The notes: a model not told the origin generated them from the letters alone. A DNA stretch of 38,236 bases from Atopobacter sp. AH10 (GCF_003664595.1 NZ_QXPZ01000042.1:1-38236); one strand, 5' to 3'. Shown: positions 25,505 through 33,625, counted from the first letter of the stretch. Numbers and translations: made by a program.

Positions 25505-25700
25505 CACTGATGAATAGAAAGCTCAGTATGACCGAACTGGAGGAAAGAGTCCTTCATCGGGAGCAGCGTAAAAGGAAGTCAAGCGAATTACTTGCTGTGC
25601 CGAAAGGCTTACAGCAAGTTTGAGACTGACTAGCTGGGAGACCAAGGCTCCCAGCGGTCCCGCTGCATTTTCCCGGATGAAGGTAACTCTTATCCGAAAG
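25505..25700 (+). ncRNA. unassigned structured RNA candidate, three-way junction
   Basis: An outer long-range stem (25547-25561 with 25672-25689, GAGTCCTTCATCGGG against CCCGGATGAAGG-TA-ACTC) continues into GCAGCG/CGCTGC (25563-25568 with 25661-25666). It encloses two strong hairpins: CTTGCTGT..ACAGCAAG (25591-25618, capped by GCC-GAAA-GGC) and GCTGGGAG..CTCCCAGC (25633-25655). Conserved-looking purine-rich single strands lie between them. No ORF covers it. The orientation is not proven; it lies between pht and feoA, about 430 bp before feoA. I compared it from memory with cobalamin, SAM-I, lysine, ydaO, M-box, yybP and RNase P folds and none fits. Confidence 0.55.
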
Positions 25701-25701
25701 A

Positions 25702-25779
25702 ATCGGTCATTTTTGTGCTTTATATGGCATAGACAGACTACAGTCTGTCTCTTTCACCAACATCAAAAAGTATAGAGCC
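25702..25779. repeat. dispersed 79-bp element, copy 2
   Basis: Matches 5367-5445 at both ends (ATCGGTCATTTTTGTGCTTT and AAAAAGTATAGAGCC), with a different internal hairpin AGACAGACT/AGTCTGTCT. It abuts the structured RNA candidate on its right. From 25780 to the feoA promoter only AT-rich sequence is seen. Confidence 0.75.
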
Positions 25780-26043
25780 AGAGCCCAATAGTTGACGTTG
25801 TTTGTCGATGTTGGGGAGGGGGATCAATGACTATCCTTTTTTGTAATCTTTACAAGAAAAATCAGGCAAAAATTTTAGGTTGAGTGAAATTTGTGGATAA
25901 ATTTGAATGCTTATAAAAACTAACTGCAAATTATTTTTAAATGAAAATAGCTCTCAGTTTCATAAATGGGCTTTAAATATCCTTGCTATAGTCAAGTTTA
26001 TAAATCGTACCTGTTTTGATTTTCATCTTACAAAAATTATATG

Positions 26044-26084
26044 TATTGAAAATCATTGATAACTTTTTTTAGATCCTTTAAAAT
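26044..26084 (+). promoter_or_regulatory. feoAB promoter with overlapping Fur-like dyad
   Basis: TTGATA (26056-26061), a 17-bp spacer and TAAAAT (26079-26084) form a good promoter 32 bp before feoA. The -35 box lies within TTGAAAATCATTGATAAC (26046-26063), which resembles a degenerate Fur/PerR-type dyad (TGAAAAT-C-ATTGATA against TGATAAT-N-ATTATCA). Iron-responsive repression is therefore plausible, but the right half-site is poor. Confidence 0.55.
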
Positions 26085-26115
26085 TTAAGTAGCTTTAATA
26101 AAAAGGAGTGAGATC

Positions 26116-26349
26116 ATGTATTTAGCTGATCTAAAACCTAATGAACGGGCAATCATTGGGGAGATCCATCATGATGAAGCGATGACACGAAGATTATGGG
26201 ATCTAGGCTTTACAAAAGGGACGCCGGTAGAGGCCTTACAAGCAAGTCCTAGTGGGGATCCAATGGCGTATAAGGTACGTGAAACAGTTTTTGCTATTCG
26301 GCAAAAAGATGCCAAAAGAATAGAGGTGACTTTAGTTGGGGATAAGTAA
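26116..26349 (+). CDS. feoA: FeoA ferrous iron transport protein
   Basis: 77-residue SH3-like FeoA domain protein, cytoplasmic accessory factor of FeoB. Typical features are the LADLKPNERAIIGEI start, the RRLWDLGFTKGTPVEAL core (LxxLGF/GxxV pattern) and the closing FAIRQKDAKRIEV strand. The length is normal for stand-alone FeoA. An AAGGAGTGA site precedes ATG 26116. The 3' end overlaps the start of feoB by 14 bp, showing an operon. Confidence 0.93.
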   Translation: MYLADLKPNERAIIGEIHHDEAMTRRLWDLGFTKGTPVEALQASPSGDPMAYKVRETVFAIRQKDAKRIEVTLVGDK

Positions 26350-28270
26350 ATTCTGGCAGGAAGAAAAGAGTCATAAGGAAAAGCTAGGGGAAAAGGTCAA
26401 TCATGCCTATACCGTTGCTCTGGCAGGGAATCCGAATGTGGGGAAAAGTACTGTTTTCAATGGCTTGACTGGTTTACATCAACACACGGGGAACTGGCCT
26501 GGAAAAACTGTTGAAGTGGCCAAAGGGGATTATGATAGCCGAACAGCTCATTTTACTTTAGTCGATTTACCTGGGACTTATTCCTTGTCAGCTCATTCTC
26601 CAGAAGAAGAAGTAGCAAGGTCTTTTATTGAATCCAATGATTCCGACGTGACTGTGGTTGTTTGTGATGCGACTGCTTTGGAACGCAATTTGAACCTTGT
26701 TTTACAAATTCTTTTGTTGACCCAGAATGTGGTAGTATGTGTCAACTTAATGGACGAAGCTGAACGTAAAGGCATTAAGGTTAATCTCAAGCAGTTAGAA
26801 CAACAATTAGGGGTTCGAGTGATTGCTTCATCTGCCAACCATGGCAAAGGGCTGAAAGAATTAATGCGAGCCGTTGAAGAAACAGCTAATGGAACTTATA
26901 GACCCAATACTTTAGTCCGTGAACATCTTCAAAGCATGTTGTCGGACAATGAACAAGAAAAAGTAGAGGCCTTAATTGACCGAGCAGCGAGTATAGCTAA
27001 ATGTGCCTTGACTTTTCCAAACACAGCCTATGATTTACTCGATAGGCGCTTGGATCGCTTGTTTACGAGTCGCTTTACCGGAGTTCCTATTATGTTGCTC
27101 CTTTTGATGACTGTATTTTGGCTAACCATTGAAGGAGCGAATTTCCCTTCTGATATGATTGCGACAGTTTTATTTGCCTTCCATAAAGTTTTGCTCAAAT
27201 GGACTCTAGCATGGGGCTGGCCTTTGTGGTTAAGGGGCTGTTTAGTTGATGGGGTATACAAGGTTGTGGCTTGGGTAGTATCTGTTATGTTGCCACCAAT
27301 GGCGATCTTTTTCCCAATGTTTACTTTGTTAGAAGATTTTGGTTACCTACCACGGATTGCCTTTAATCTGGATCGTTCTTTCCAACGAGCTGGGGCATGT
27401 GGCAAGCAAGCTTTGAGTATGTGTATGGGTTTTGGTTGTAATGCAGCTGGGGTGACTGGTGCAAGGATTATTGACTCTCCACGTGAACAATTGATAGCGA
27501 TCATTACCAATAACTTTGTGCCATGTAATGGACGTTTCCCTATTTTGATTTCGGTTATTTCCATTTTCTTTGTCGGCACACACGTCAACTTTTTCACTTC
27601 CTTTAAGGCAGCGTCATTCTTGACGGCAGCTATTCTCCTAGGCGTCTTTATGACTATGGGGATTTCTTACTTGCTGTCGAAGACGATTCTATCAGGGATG
27701 CCATCATCCTTTACTTTGGAATTACCTCCTTATCGGAAACCACGTATTGGGCAAGTGGTTGTCAGATCTATTTTTGACCGGACGCTCTTTGTTTTGGCTC
27801 GGGCTTTAAAAGTTTCTGCGCCTGTCGGTTTAGTGATTTGGATCTTAGCGAATGTGCATCTTGGAGACGCAACGATCTTGACCCACTTTATTCAGTTCTT
27901 GGATCCTTTTGCAAGGTTAATGGGCTTGGATGGGGTCATTTTGATGGCCTTTATTCTAGGATTCCCAGCCAATGAAATTGTTATACCATGTATGTTGATG
28001 GGCTATTTAGCCACTTCTACCATTGTGGATTTTGATTCCTTGGATCAATTAAGGCAACTCTTTTTGACGAATGGCTGGACATGGTTAACGGCTCTGAATG
28101 TTATCCTCTTTACCTTATTCCACTGGCCTTGTGGGACAACTATTTTGACCATTAAGAAGGAAACAGGCTCCAATCACTGGACTTGGGTTTCTTTCTGGGT
28201 GCCAACAGTGACGGGGATTTTCCTCTGCCTAGTGACAACAGCTGTGGCGCATCTTTTCCATTTGATTTAG
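26336..28270 (+). CDS. feoB: FeoB ferrous iron transporter
   Basis: 644 residues. The cytoplasmic GTPase domain carries G1 GNPNVGKS (31-38), G3 DLPGTYSLS, G4 NLMD and G5-like SSANHGKG. It is followed by a helical domain and then a membrane domain of about eight or more segments with FeoB-typical LEDFGYLPR and GFGCNAAG blocks. It imports Fe2+ with FeoA. The start is probably TTG 26336 (LGISKFW...), with a GAGGTG site 8 bp upstream inside feoA; no ATG occurs before the G1 loop. The protein is somewhat shorter than many FeoB proteins, and no FeoC gene follows. The operon ends at the hairpin at 28411. Confidence 0.94.
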   Translation: MGISKFWQEEKSHKEKLGEKVNHAYTVALAGNPNVGKSTVFNGLTGLHQHTGNWPGKTVEVAKGDYDSRTAHFTLVDLPGTYSLSAHSPEEEVARSFIESNDSDVTVVVCDATALERNLNLVLQILLLTQNVVVCVNLMDEAERKGIKVNLKQLEQQLGVRVIASSANHGKGLKELMRAVEETANGTYRPNTLVREHLQSMLSDNEQEKVEALIDRAASIAKCALTFPNTAYDLLDRRLDRLFTSRFTGVPIMLLLLMTVFWLTIEGANFPSDMIATVLFAFHKVLLKWTLAWGWPLWLRGCLVDGVYKVVAWVVSVMLPPMAIFFPMFTLLEDFGYLPRIAFNLDRSFQRAGACGKQALSMCMGFGCNAAGVTGARIIDSPREQLIAIITNNFVPCNGRFPILISVISIFFVGTHVNFFTSFKAASFLTAAILLGVFMTMGISYLLSKTILSGMPSSFTLELPPYRKPRIGQVVVRSIFDRTLFVLARALKVSAPVGLVIWILANVHLGDATILTHFIQFLDPFARLMGLDGVILMAFILGFPANEIVIPCMLMGYLATSTIVDFDSLDQLRQLFLTNGWTWLTALNVILFTLFHWPCGTTILTIKKETGSNHWTWVSFWVPTVTGIFLCLVTTAVAHLFHLI

Positions 28271-28282
28271 CTTTTTCCTTTA

Positions 28283-28406
28283 GCTGAGATGGACGTTAAA
28301 GAGATAGGGTAAACGATTCATAAACTGAGATGGACGTTAAAAGGATAGGGTAAACAAGTCATAAACTGAGATGGACGTTAAAAGGGTACGGTAAACGATT
28401 CATAAA
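28283..28406. repeat. three 41-bp tandem copies after feoB
   Basis: Units start CTGAGATGGACGTTAAA and end GTAAAC-ATTCATAAA (28283-28324, 28325-28365, 28366-28406), about 90% alike by eye. They lie between the feoB stop and its terminator, in the 3' UTR. Confidence 0.9.
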
Positions 28407-28410
28407 AAAT

Positions 28411-28450
28411 AGCGTGGCAAGAACTTTAGTCGTTCTTACCACGCTTTATT
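28411..28450 (+). terminator. terminator of feoAB
   Basis: AGCGTGG-AAGAAC pairs with GTTCTT-CCACGCT, followed by TTATTTGTTT. The stem is strong. The minus-strand side is preceded by AAAAAAT, giving TTTTTTAT, so it can also terminate folP transcription coming from the right. Confidence 0.82.
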
Positions 28451-28458
28451 TGTTTAGT

Positions 28459-28519
28459 CCTAAATCCCTCCAAATTTGCCCACCAATTCTCTTGGGTATG
28501 GGAAAAATTTAGGGTAAAT
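28459..28519. repeat. dispersed palindromic element, copy B (diverged)
   Basis: CCTAAATCCCTCCAAATTTG...GGGAAAAATTTAGGGTAAAT is a weathered version of the element at 21132-21191 and 37901-37960. It sits between the feoAB terminator and the folP stop. Confidence 0.65.
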
Positions 28520-28553
28520 AGAAAACAATAGGATAAAATAGTGCGTTTTAAGC

Positions 28554-29534
28554 TTATTTGTTTTGGTAGGCAGCAAAGTCTATATTATCGATCTCGTCTG
28601 CCATACGGACAGCATCCCCGATGATCGTTCCGATTTTATGGTGGTGGATGTCATGGACACGAATGACTTCTACCCCCTTGATAGCGGCGATGACAGAGAG
28701 GGCGGCAGAGCCTTCATCACGGTTTCTAAAGCCGTCCTCTGTTTCAGGATCCAAGTTGAAGCCTGCTTCTGTCATGAGGTTAACGACAAAACGTTTGCGA
28801 GAGACGCCAAGGAAAATAGGGAAACCCATACCGTGAATCTTGGATAAATCACGGATCAAAAGAAGATTTTCACGTTTCGTTAAGCCAAAACCAATACCAG
28901 GATCCAACATAATCCGTTGACGATCGATGCCAAATTCGTCCGTTAAAGCGAGTACCTTATTGAAATAAGCTGTCATGACATCTTGGATAGGCAGACGAGT
29001 AAAATGATCTAATTCTTCTGTCGTGAAGACGCCCTCTCCTCCGAAACTTGGGAAGATTTTGCTACCAGCATGATGGGGACGAGCGATAACGGGATTGAAC
29101 ATGGCAATGATACCGACATCACTTTGGCTAACAACTTCAGCCATATGAGGGTCACCCAATAGACCGGTAATATCGTTGATAATATCGACTCCTGCTTCGA
29201 TAGCGGCTTGTGCGACGTCGGCTTTCCAAGTGTCAATAGAAATAGGGACATCGAGGCTTTCTTTTAAGGCACGAATAACCGGCACGACTCTTTTGATTTC
29301 TTCTTCGGCAGGAACTGGAGTGGAACCAGGACGGGTAGATTCTCCACCGATATCTAACATTCCAGCCCCTTGAGCGACTAATTCTTTGGCGTGTTCAAGA
29401 GCTTTTTCAGGGTCGAACCATTTTCCACCATCTGAAAAAGAATCTGGGGTCACGTTGACGATGCCACAAATAAGGGTCGAACCACCACTTTGTAAAACAG
29501 CATTTTTATAGTGAAAATCAAATGATGAGGACAT
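28554..29534 (-). CDS. folP: dihydropteroate synthase
   Basis: Joins p-aminobenzoate to the pterin diphosphate in folate synthesis; the sulfonamide target. 326 residues, slightly long for the family owing to a 15-20-residue N-terminal extension. The signature CGIVNVTPDSFSDGG is near residue 23, GGESTRPGS near 63, SIDTWKADVA near 100, DPGIGFGLTKRENL near 218 and SRKRF near 248. It is transcribed 27 bp after the ECF S-component gene and no other de novo folate gene is adjacent. An AAGGAGC site precedes ATG 29534. Confidence 0.95.
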   Translation of the reverse strand: MSSSFDFHYKNAVLQSGGSTLICGIVNVTPDSFSDGGKWFDPEKALEHAKELVAQGAGMLDIGGESTRPGSTPVPAEEEIKRVVPVIRALKESLDVPISIDTWKADVAQAAIEAGVDIINDITGLLGDPHMAEVVSQSDVGIIAMFNPVIARPHHAGSKIFPSFGGEGVFTTEELDHFTRLPIQDVMTAYFNKVLALTDEFGIDRQRIMLDPGIGFGLTKRENLLLIRDLSKIHGMGFPIFLGVSRKRFVVNLMTEAGFNLDPETEDGFRNRDEGSAALSVIAAIKGVEVIRVHDIHHHKIGTIIGDAVRMADEIDNIDFAAYQNK

Positions 29535-29561
29535 AAGACAAGCTCCTTTTTAAATAGGGAT

Positions 29562-30053
29562 TTATTTAGAAAAACCGGCCAATTTGATCTTTTTCAAAGC
29601 TTGGTAGAGGGGGAGGGCAACTAGTATACCTAGTCCACATTGCGCCAAGTTGCTTGGGATCGAAGCAAGGGTAGCTGGCCAGTCGTACATGAGGTAAGTG
29701 GCGAAAGCGTAGCCTGTAACCATCAATAAACTAGCTAGAACAAGTCCAACGATTTGCCCAGATGGTTTAAAATGCCGAGCAAGATAGCCTGCTAGTAAAC
29801 CTTGTAGGCCGTGGATGGCAATGGACCAAGGCATCCATTCTGAAAAACCAGAAATGAAGTCCACTAAGCCACCTGTCGCTGCACCAACAATAGCGCCAGG
29901 AATAGGACCTAAAAGAAGTGAAGTGGTGTAGATGCCTGCTTCACAAAGGGTAATAATGCCTTTAGTGGCAGGGACAGGAATAAGGACATGAAGAGAAAGA
30001 ACGGTTGTTAGAGCGATCATTATAGCAATATGAGGTAAAAAACGTTTTTGCAT
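29562..30053 (-). CDS. ECF transporter S component, pyridoxine- or HMP-type
   Basis: 163 residues, about six hydrophobic segments, with the S-component pattern GPIPGAIVGAATGGLVDFISGF and IHGLQGLLAGYLARH characteristic of the group that includes PdxU and HmpT. S components bind a vitamin and dock on a shared energy-coupling module (EcfT/EcfA), which is not in this window. The gene upstream in the same direction encodes a pyridoxal/HMP kinase. The most likely ligand is therefore vitamin B6 or hydroxymethylpyrimidine, though the downstream folP leaves folate as a weaker alternative. I saw no TPP or THF riboswitch ahead of it. An AAGGAGAC site precedes ATG 30053. Confidence 0.82.
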   Translation of the reverse strand: MQKRFLPHIAIMIALTTVLSLHVLIPVPATKGIITLCEAGIYTTSLLLGPIPGAIVGAATGGLVDFISGFSEWMPWSIAIHGLQGLLAGYLARHFKPSGQIVGLVLASLLMVTGYAFATYLMYDWPATLASIPSNLAQCGLGILVALPLYQALKKIKLAGFSK

Positions 30054-30110
30054 AAAAAGTCTCCTTATAATTTATAATTAAAAATAAATGCTAACTAGAG
30101 ATGTAATAGA

Positions 30111-30272
30111 GGAGTGAAATGATAAGAGGCAAGCTCCAATTTTGAAAGAAGGAATGAAACGATAAGAGCCAAGCTCCCTTTTTATAATGGGGGACTAGAA
30201 TGCTAAGTGACAAGCTTCTCTTTTATAAGAGAGGACTGAAATGCTAAGTGACAAGCTTCTCTTTTAGAATGG
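30111..30272. repeat. four ~40-bp tandem copies between the kinase and S-component genes
   Basis: Units at about 30111, 30151, 30191 and 30231 share GA-TGAAATG-TAAG-G-CAAGCTTC-TTTT. Units 3 and 4 are nearly identical, 1 and 2 more diverged. The array lies in the leader between two genes read leftward. Confidence 0.85.
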
Positions 30273-30312
30273 AGGACTAGTTACTAGTCAAATGCAATAG
30301 ATGGAATAGGCA

Positions 30313-31122
30313 CTATTTGACGTTTTGGAAAGGGACTGGGCAAGGGTGGTAGACATTTCCTGAATCTTTGGATAGTTCTATTCCAGAAGCAATGGCTTGG
30401 TGGGTAAAGGATTTGGCTAAGGTCAGAGCTTCTTCTAGGGGATAAGGGCAGGCTAAAGCGGCAGTAGCGGCTGAAGATAGGCAACAACCCGCACCGTTAA
30501 GCGTTTTGGAAGGAAGATGAGATAAGCGGTAGATCCGAGCGCCTTCCTTGGAATAGAGGACGTCTATGGCTTCTGTTGAAGAGAGATGGTCTCTTCCCTT
30601 TAAGAAAGTTGGAGTAGAGGTCTTTTCATAGATTGTTTTAGCTAAGTGGATAAAATCGTCCAGACCTTTTCCAAGTTTTTGCCCACTTAGTAGTTCGGCT
30701 TCGTGTAGATTAGGTGTAATGAGGTCTACTTTGCTGATTAAGTCAAGCAAGCTAGAGAGGTATTGCCCTTGATAGTTTACTTCGCCTTCTTTAAAAGCCA
30801 TGACAGGGTCTAAGACAATAGGGATTTTACCTTGGTAGTGCTGGCAAAATTCTTTGACTAATTGGATGGTTTCCACTTGGTGTAAAAGTCCTATTTTTAT
30901 GGCGGCAAGAGGGACATCTTCTTTTATAGTCTTGAGTTGAGCTTCAATCGCCCTTTGATCGATAGGAAGAACAGAAAATCCCTGTTTTTCATCTTTAACG
31001 GCGAGGCAGGTAATGGCGGTTAGACCGAAAAAGCCAAAGTGATCAAAGCTTTTGAGGTCAGTAGCAATGCCACCTCCACCCCAACTGTCAGAACCACCAA
31101 TTGAGAGTATACATTTGGTCAA
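30313..31122 (-). CDS. pyridoxal / hydroxymethylpyrimidine kinase (PdxK/ThiD family)
   Basis: Ribokinase-fold kinase, 269 residues from the chosen start. The N-terminal SIGGSDSWGGGGIATDLK is the substrate-binding block; IVLDPVM and ITPNLHEAELL lie in the middle; the anion-hole motif NGAGCCLSSA is near residue 213. The GxGCxxS form with a cysteine lid occurs in ThiD and in Gram-positive PdxK proteins that phosphorylate pyridoxal, so activity cannot be fixed by eye. Start: the frame opens at ATG 31164, but only TTG 31122 has a good site (AAAGGTGAT, 6-7 bp upstream) and gives the usual MTKCILSIGGSD beginning. A strong promoter lies at 31230-31258. It is probably co-transcribed with the S component. 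Confidence 0.85.
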   Translation of the reverse strand: MTKCILSIGGSDSWGGGGIATDLKSFDHFGFFGLTAITCLAVKDEKQGFSVLPIDQRAIEAQLKTIKEDVPLAAIKIGLLHQVETIQLVKEFCQHYQGKIPIVLDPVMAFKEGEVNYQGQYLSSLLDLISKVDLITPNLHEAELLSGQKLGKGLDDFIHLAKTIYEKTSTPTFLKGRDHLSSTEAIDVLYSKEGARIYRLSHLPSKTLNGAGCCLSSAATAALACPYPLEEALTLAKSFTHQAIASGIELSKDSGNVYHPCPVPFQNVK

Positions 31123-31229
31123 TAGATCATCACCTTTCGACATCAAGATAGAAGGGATAGTCATAGGGGTGACTGCTTTGCCAAGTTAAAGTGGCTCCCT
31201 TCTTAACTTTCCTTAAACTATCCTATATT

Positions 31230-31258
31230 ATTATAAGCATTTGTTAACTTGATGTAAA
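31230..31258 (-). promoter_or_regulatory. promoter of the kinase / S-component / folP cluster
   Basis: On the minus strand TTTACA (31258-31253), a 17-bp spacer and a perfect TATAAT (31235-31230). Transcription would start near 31223, leaving a leader of about 100 nt to the TTG start. Confidence 0.7.
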
Positions 31259-31278
31259 CGTTCTAAATATTTTCAAAA

Positions 31279-31361
31279 AGGCGAAAGTCGCTTGCCTTTT
31301 TTTGGTAAGTTAAAAGAAAAACCTCTAAAATAGGGCTAATGGACACAGCTATTTTAGAGGG
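31279..31361 (-). terminator. terminator of the B3/B4 gene, with a second small hairpin
   Basis: CCTCTAAAATAG (31322-31333) pairs perfectly with CTATTTTAGAGG (31349-31360), and on the minus strand TTTTTCTTTT follows, so it ends the B3/B4 gene. A second stem, AAAGGC/GCCTTT (31279-31301), has T runs on both sides. Confidence 0.78.
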
Positions 31362-31401
31362 CAGGATCTAGGCTAGCTTGCGCTAGTCTTTCTTTATGGC
31401 T

Positions 31402-32115
31402 TTATAGCAATTGGTGGCTAGGGTTTTCTTTGTCAGCCACTTTTATAGTGCCTTTCACGCCAAAGTAGTCTTCGATAGCTTTTTGAAGGGCTTCTATGGC
31501 TTCTTTTGCTTGTTCAGCACTTTCGTTATCGATAGCTTCAATGACAAGGGCTGCCCGAGTGGTTTCTTCTGTTAACATGGTGCGTTCGGCTTCTCTCCAG
31601 TTGAAGCAACGGCAAACGGCTCCTTCGTTGTCAAAGTAGCAAATTTCTTCTGGGAGAGCTGGAGCATCTTCTTCTGCACCTAGAGGGAAGAAAGGTTCCC
31701 CGCCCTTTGCTTTACCCAAGTGGATATCTCCTTCGATTTTATCGATGTCTTCCCCACCGCATGGCACAGCATAGGTAAGGGAAATGGAGTTATAGATGTC
31801 CACTAGAGGGTTGATAGGAGAAAGAGGGCTATCCTTGTCGACCCGTTTCAAGAGGGCTTCGATAGAGGAACGGACGCCTTTTTTCTTTTTAAAACGAGTG
31901 AAAGCTTCTCTCCATTTAGCAATCACTGGGTTGCTGGCGAATGGGGATAGGGCGACATGGTCTTCTGCAGCCTCGAAAGCTTGGCGCAAGAGGCGTTTAA
32001 ATTCACCGTTTTTAGCTGGGTCGATATGGTTATCAATGTTTTCAACTGCGAGGGTAAAAATTTTAGCTTCTGGAAAAACTTCCCAAAAAGATGGATCAAC
32101 AATAAATTGGGTCAT
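31402..32115 (-). CDS. B3/B4 tRNA-binding-like domain protein
   Basis: 237 residues matching the layout of stand-alone B3/B4 domain proteins, related to the editing region of the phenylalanyl-tRNA synthetase beta chain. Recognisable parts are the early WREAFTRFKKKKGVRSSIEALLKRV segment, the NPLVDIYNSISLTYAVPCGGEDIDKI core and RCFNWREAERTMLTEET near residue 170. Members are thought to act on mischarged tRNA or amino-acid conjugates, but a role here is only inferred. It appears to be monocistronic with its own terminator. AAGGAGG precedes ATG 32115. Confidence 0.85.
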   Translation of the reverse strand: MTQFIVDPSFWEVFPEAKIFTLAVENIDNHIDPAKNGEFKRLLRQAFEAAEDHVALSPFASNPVIAKWREAFTRFKKKKGVRSSIEALLKRVDKDSPLSPINPLVDIYNSISLTYAVPCGGEDIDKIEGDIHLGKAKGGEPFFPLGAEEDAPALPEEICYFDNEGAVCRCFNWREAERTMLTEETTRAALVIEAIDNESAEQAKEAIEALQKAIEDYFGVKGTIKVADKENPSHQLL

Positions 32116-32152
32116 CAGAGAACCTCCTTAGTTTAAATAGCTTATCCTTATT

Positions 32153-32226
32153 ATGAATGAGTCTAGAAGAAAATGCAAAAGTGGCTAGTATGAATGAGTC
32201 TAGAAGGAAATGCAAAAATGCTTACT
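32153..32226. repeat. two 37-bp tandem copies upstream of the B3/B4 gene
   Basis: ATGAATGAGTCTAGAAGAAA...GGCTAGT (32153-32189) is repeated at 32190-32226. A further CTTACTTCTTGTAG occurs at 32221 and again at about 32349. The 32116-32441 gap has no gene. Confidence 0.8.
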
Positions 32227-32368
32227 TCTTGTAGAGTTTTTTGGAAGGGGTACGGAGTGGTGAATTGTTGACGATATAGCTTTGTAAGGAAGCGGGCGAA
32301 TATCCAGGCGAAAATGAATAGCAATAGATGATAGGAGTCTTTTCGTGGCTTACTTCTTGTAGTGATGC

Positions 32369-32397
32369 TTGAAAGATTTGAGAGAATCTTTTAACAT
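32369..32397 (+). promoter_or_regulatory. candidate promoter of the HAD phosphatase gene
   Basis: TTGAAA (32369-32374), a 17-bp spacer and TAACAT (32392-32397), about 45 bp before the start codon. Confidence 0.5.
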
Positions 32398-32441
32398 GGA
32401 AAGGAGAAGAAAAAACGTTTGCGGTCTAGGGGAGGACTTGA

Positions 32442-33251
32442 ATGAAAGACGTACGATTGATTGCGACAGATATGGATCATACTTTGCTGACAGAAGCAGG
32501 TGAACTACCAGCTCACTTTGGAGAGAGATTACTTGCCTTGAAAGAAGCCGGAGTGGAATTTGCGATTGCTAGTGGGCGACCAATGGCAACCCTAAAGGAT
32601 ATGTTTAAGGATTATGCTGGTTTGATTTCTTTTGTCAGTGACAATGGGGCAGCGGTATCTCATTATGATGAGGAAATTTTTTATAGTGAAGTGGATCGGC
32701 CAAGTTATTTGGATATGATTCGTTATACAAAAGAAAAAACTAAAGGCTATCCTATTCTTTGTGCTGAAGAAGGAGCTGTTACAGAGCCTGATTCTAAACC
32801 TTTTGAAAACTTCTATCGTCGCTTTTATACTAATATTCATTATGTGGATGATTTATTGTCTGTAGCGAATCGAGCCAATAAGGTGTCAGTTTATTTTCCT
32901 GAGAAGGACAGTCAGTGGCAGTTAGATCATCATTATGGGCCAGTTTTTGGACAAGAATTTTCTGCTACTATAGGGGATGATGTCTGGATTGACCTGATGA
33001 ATAAGGGGATTGACAAGGGAGCAGGTATTCGTCAACTAGGCCAAGCTTTGAATATTAAGTTAGAGCATATGATGGCTTTTGGGGATACCTTTAATGATGC
33101 AGAAATGCTAGCAGCTGTTGGCTATTCTTATCGGATGGCGAATGCAACTGAAGGGATGGAACGCTATGCCAAATTTGTTGCACCATCTAATGAGGAATAT
33201 GGGGTCATCCAAGTGATCGATCAAGTTTTGGCGGCAAAAAAAGCTCACTAG
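32442..33251 (+). CDS. Cof-type HAD-IIB phosphatase
   Basis: 269 residues with all four HAD motifs: motif I DMDHTLL (nucleophile Asp near residue 10), motif II ASGRP near 43, the motif III lysine in the NKGIDKGAGI region near 190, and motif IV GDTFNDAEML near 214. The C2-type cap between motifs II and III defines Cof/YidA relatives, which dephosphorylate sugar phosphates, FMN or PLP. The DMDHTLL (not DLDGTLL) form is slightly unusual. Substrate is unknown. A GGGGAGG site precedes ATG 32442, and a terminator follows the stop at 33303. Confidence 0.9.
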   Translation: MKDVRLIATDMDHTLLTEAGELPAHFGERLLALKEAGVEFAIASGRPMATLKDMFKDYAGLISFVSDNGAAVSHYDEEIFYSEVDRPSYLDMIRYTKEKTKGYPILCAEEGAVTEPDSKPFENFYRRFYTNIHYVDDLLSVANRANKVSVYFPEKDSQWQLDHHYGPVFGQEFSATIGDDVWIDLMNKGIDKGAGIRQLGQALNIKLEHMMAFGDTFNDAEMLAAVGYSYRMANATEGMERYAKFVAPSNEEYGVIQVIDQVLAAKKAH

Positions 33252-33302
33252 TTAAAAATAATAGGAAGTTGTGAGGAATGCACTCTTTCTAAAGAAGGGA
33301 TG

Positions 33303-33334
33303 GACGGTTCAGTTGTTGAGCCGTTTTTCTTTTT
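33303..33334 (+). terminator. terminator of the HAD phosphatase gene
   Basis: ACGGTTCA pairs with TGAGCCGT over a short loop, followed by TTTTTCTTTTTTT. Confidence 0.8.
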
Positions 33335-33339
33335 TTAGA

Positions 33340-33550
33340 GCAAGGGAAAAATGCCCAGCTGTCCTTTGGCTCGATCAAGGGACTTCTTTCCTAAGAATAA
33401 GGGAAAATGCTCATCTTTTCTTTAACGCTATTAGGGGATTTCCTCTTCTTTAAGGTGGAAGGGAAAACTAAAAGAATAAGGCGAGGGCAAAAGCTTTCCC
33501 TAACAAATCGTTTCAACATGCGATTGGCTTTTCTTTAAGGTAAAGGGAAA
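33340..33550. repeat. diverged ~60-70-bp repeats
   Basis: Three or so copies share AAGGGAAAA-TGC, a TTTTCTTTAA block and a trailing AAGG(T/A)-AAGGGAAAA. Similarity is lower than in the other arrays. The whole 33252-33625 gap is otherwise without a gene apart from the promoter at 33563. Confidence 0.5.
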
Positions 33551-33562
33551 AGAAGACAAGAG

Positions 33563-33590
33563 TTGACAAAAACAAGATAAAGCATACAAT
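33563..33590 (+). promoter_or_regulatory. promoter of the SnoaL-like gene
   Basis: A perfect TTGACA (33563-33568), a 16-bp spacer and TACAAT (33585-33590). The start of transcription near 33597 lies only about 8 bp before the upstream ATG at 33605. This supports the second ATG (33626), which has a GTAGGGA site, as the true start. Confidence 0.7.
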
Positions 33591-33625
33591 GAAAGATATT
33601 CTCCATGAAGAAAGTAGGGATAGAA

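Noticed and set aside
25505-25700. Cobalamin riboswitch
   Set aside because: GGAGACC and GTCCCGCTGC resemble B12-box pieces, but they occur in the wrong order and the remaining conserved blocks are missing.
30054-30312. THF or TPP riboswitch ahead of the ECF S component
   Set aside because: The sequence is a 40-bp tandem array without the conserved riboswitch motifs.
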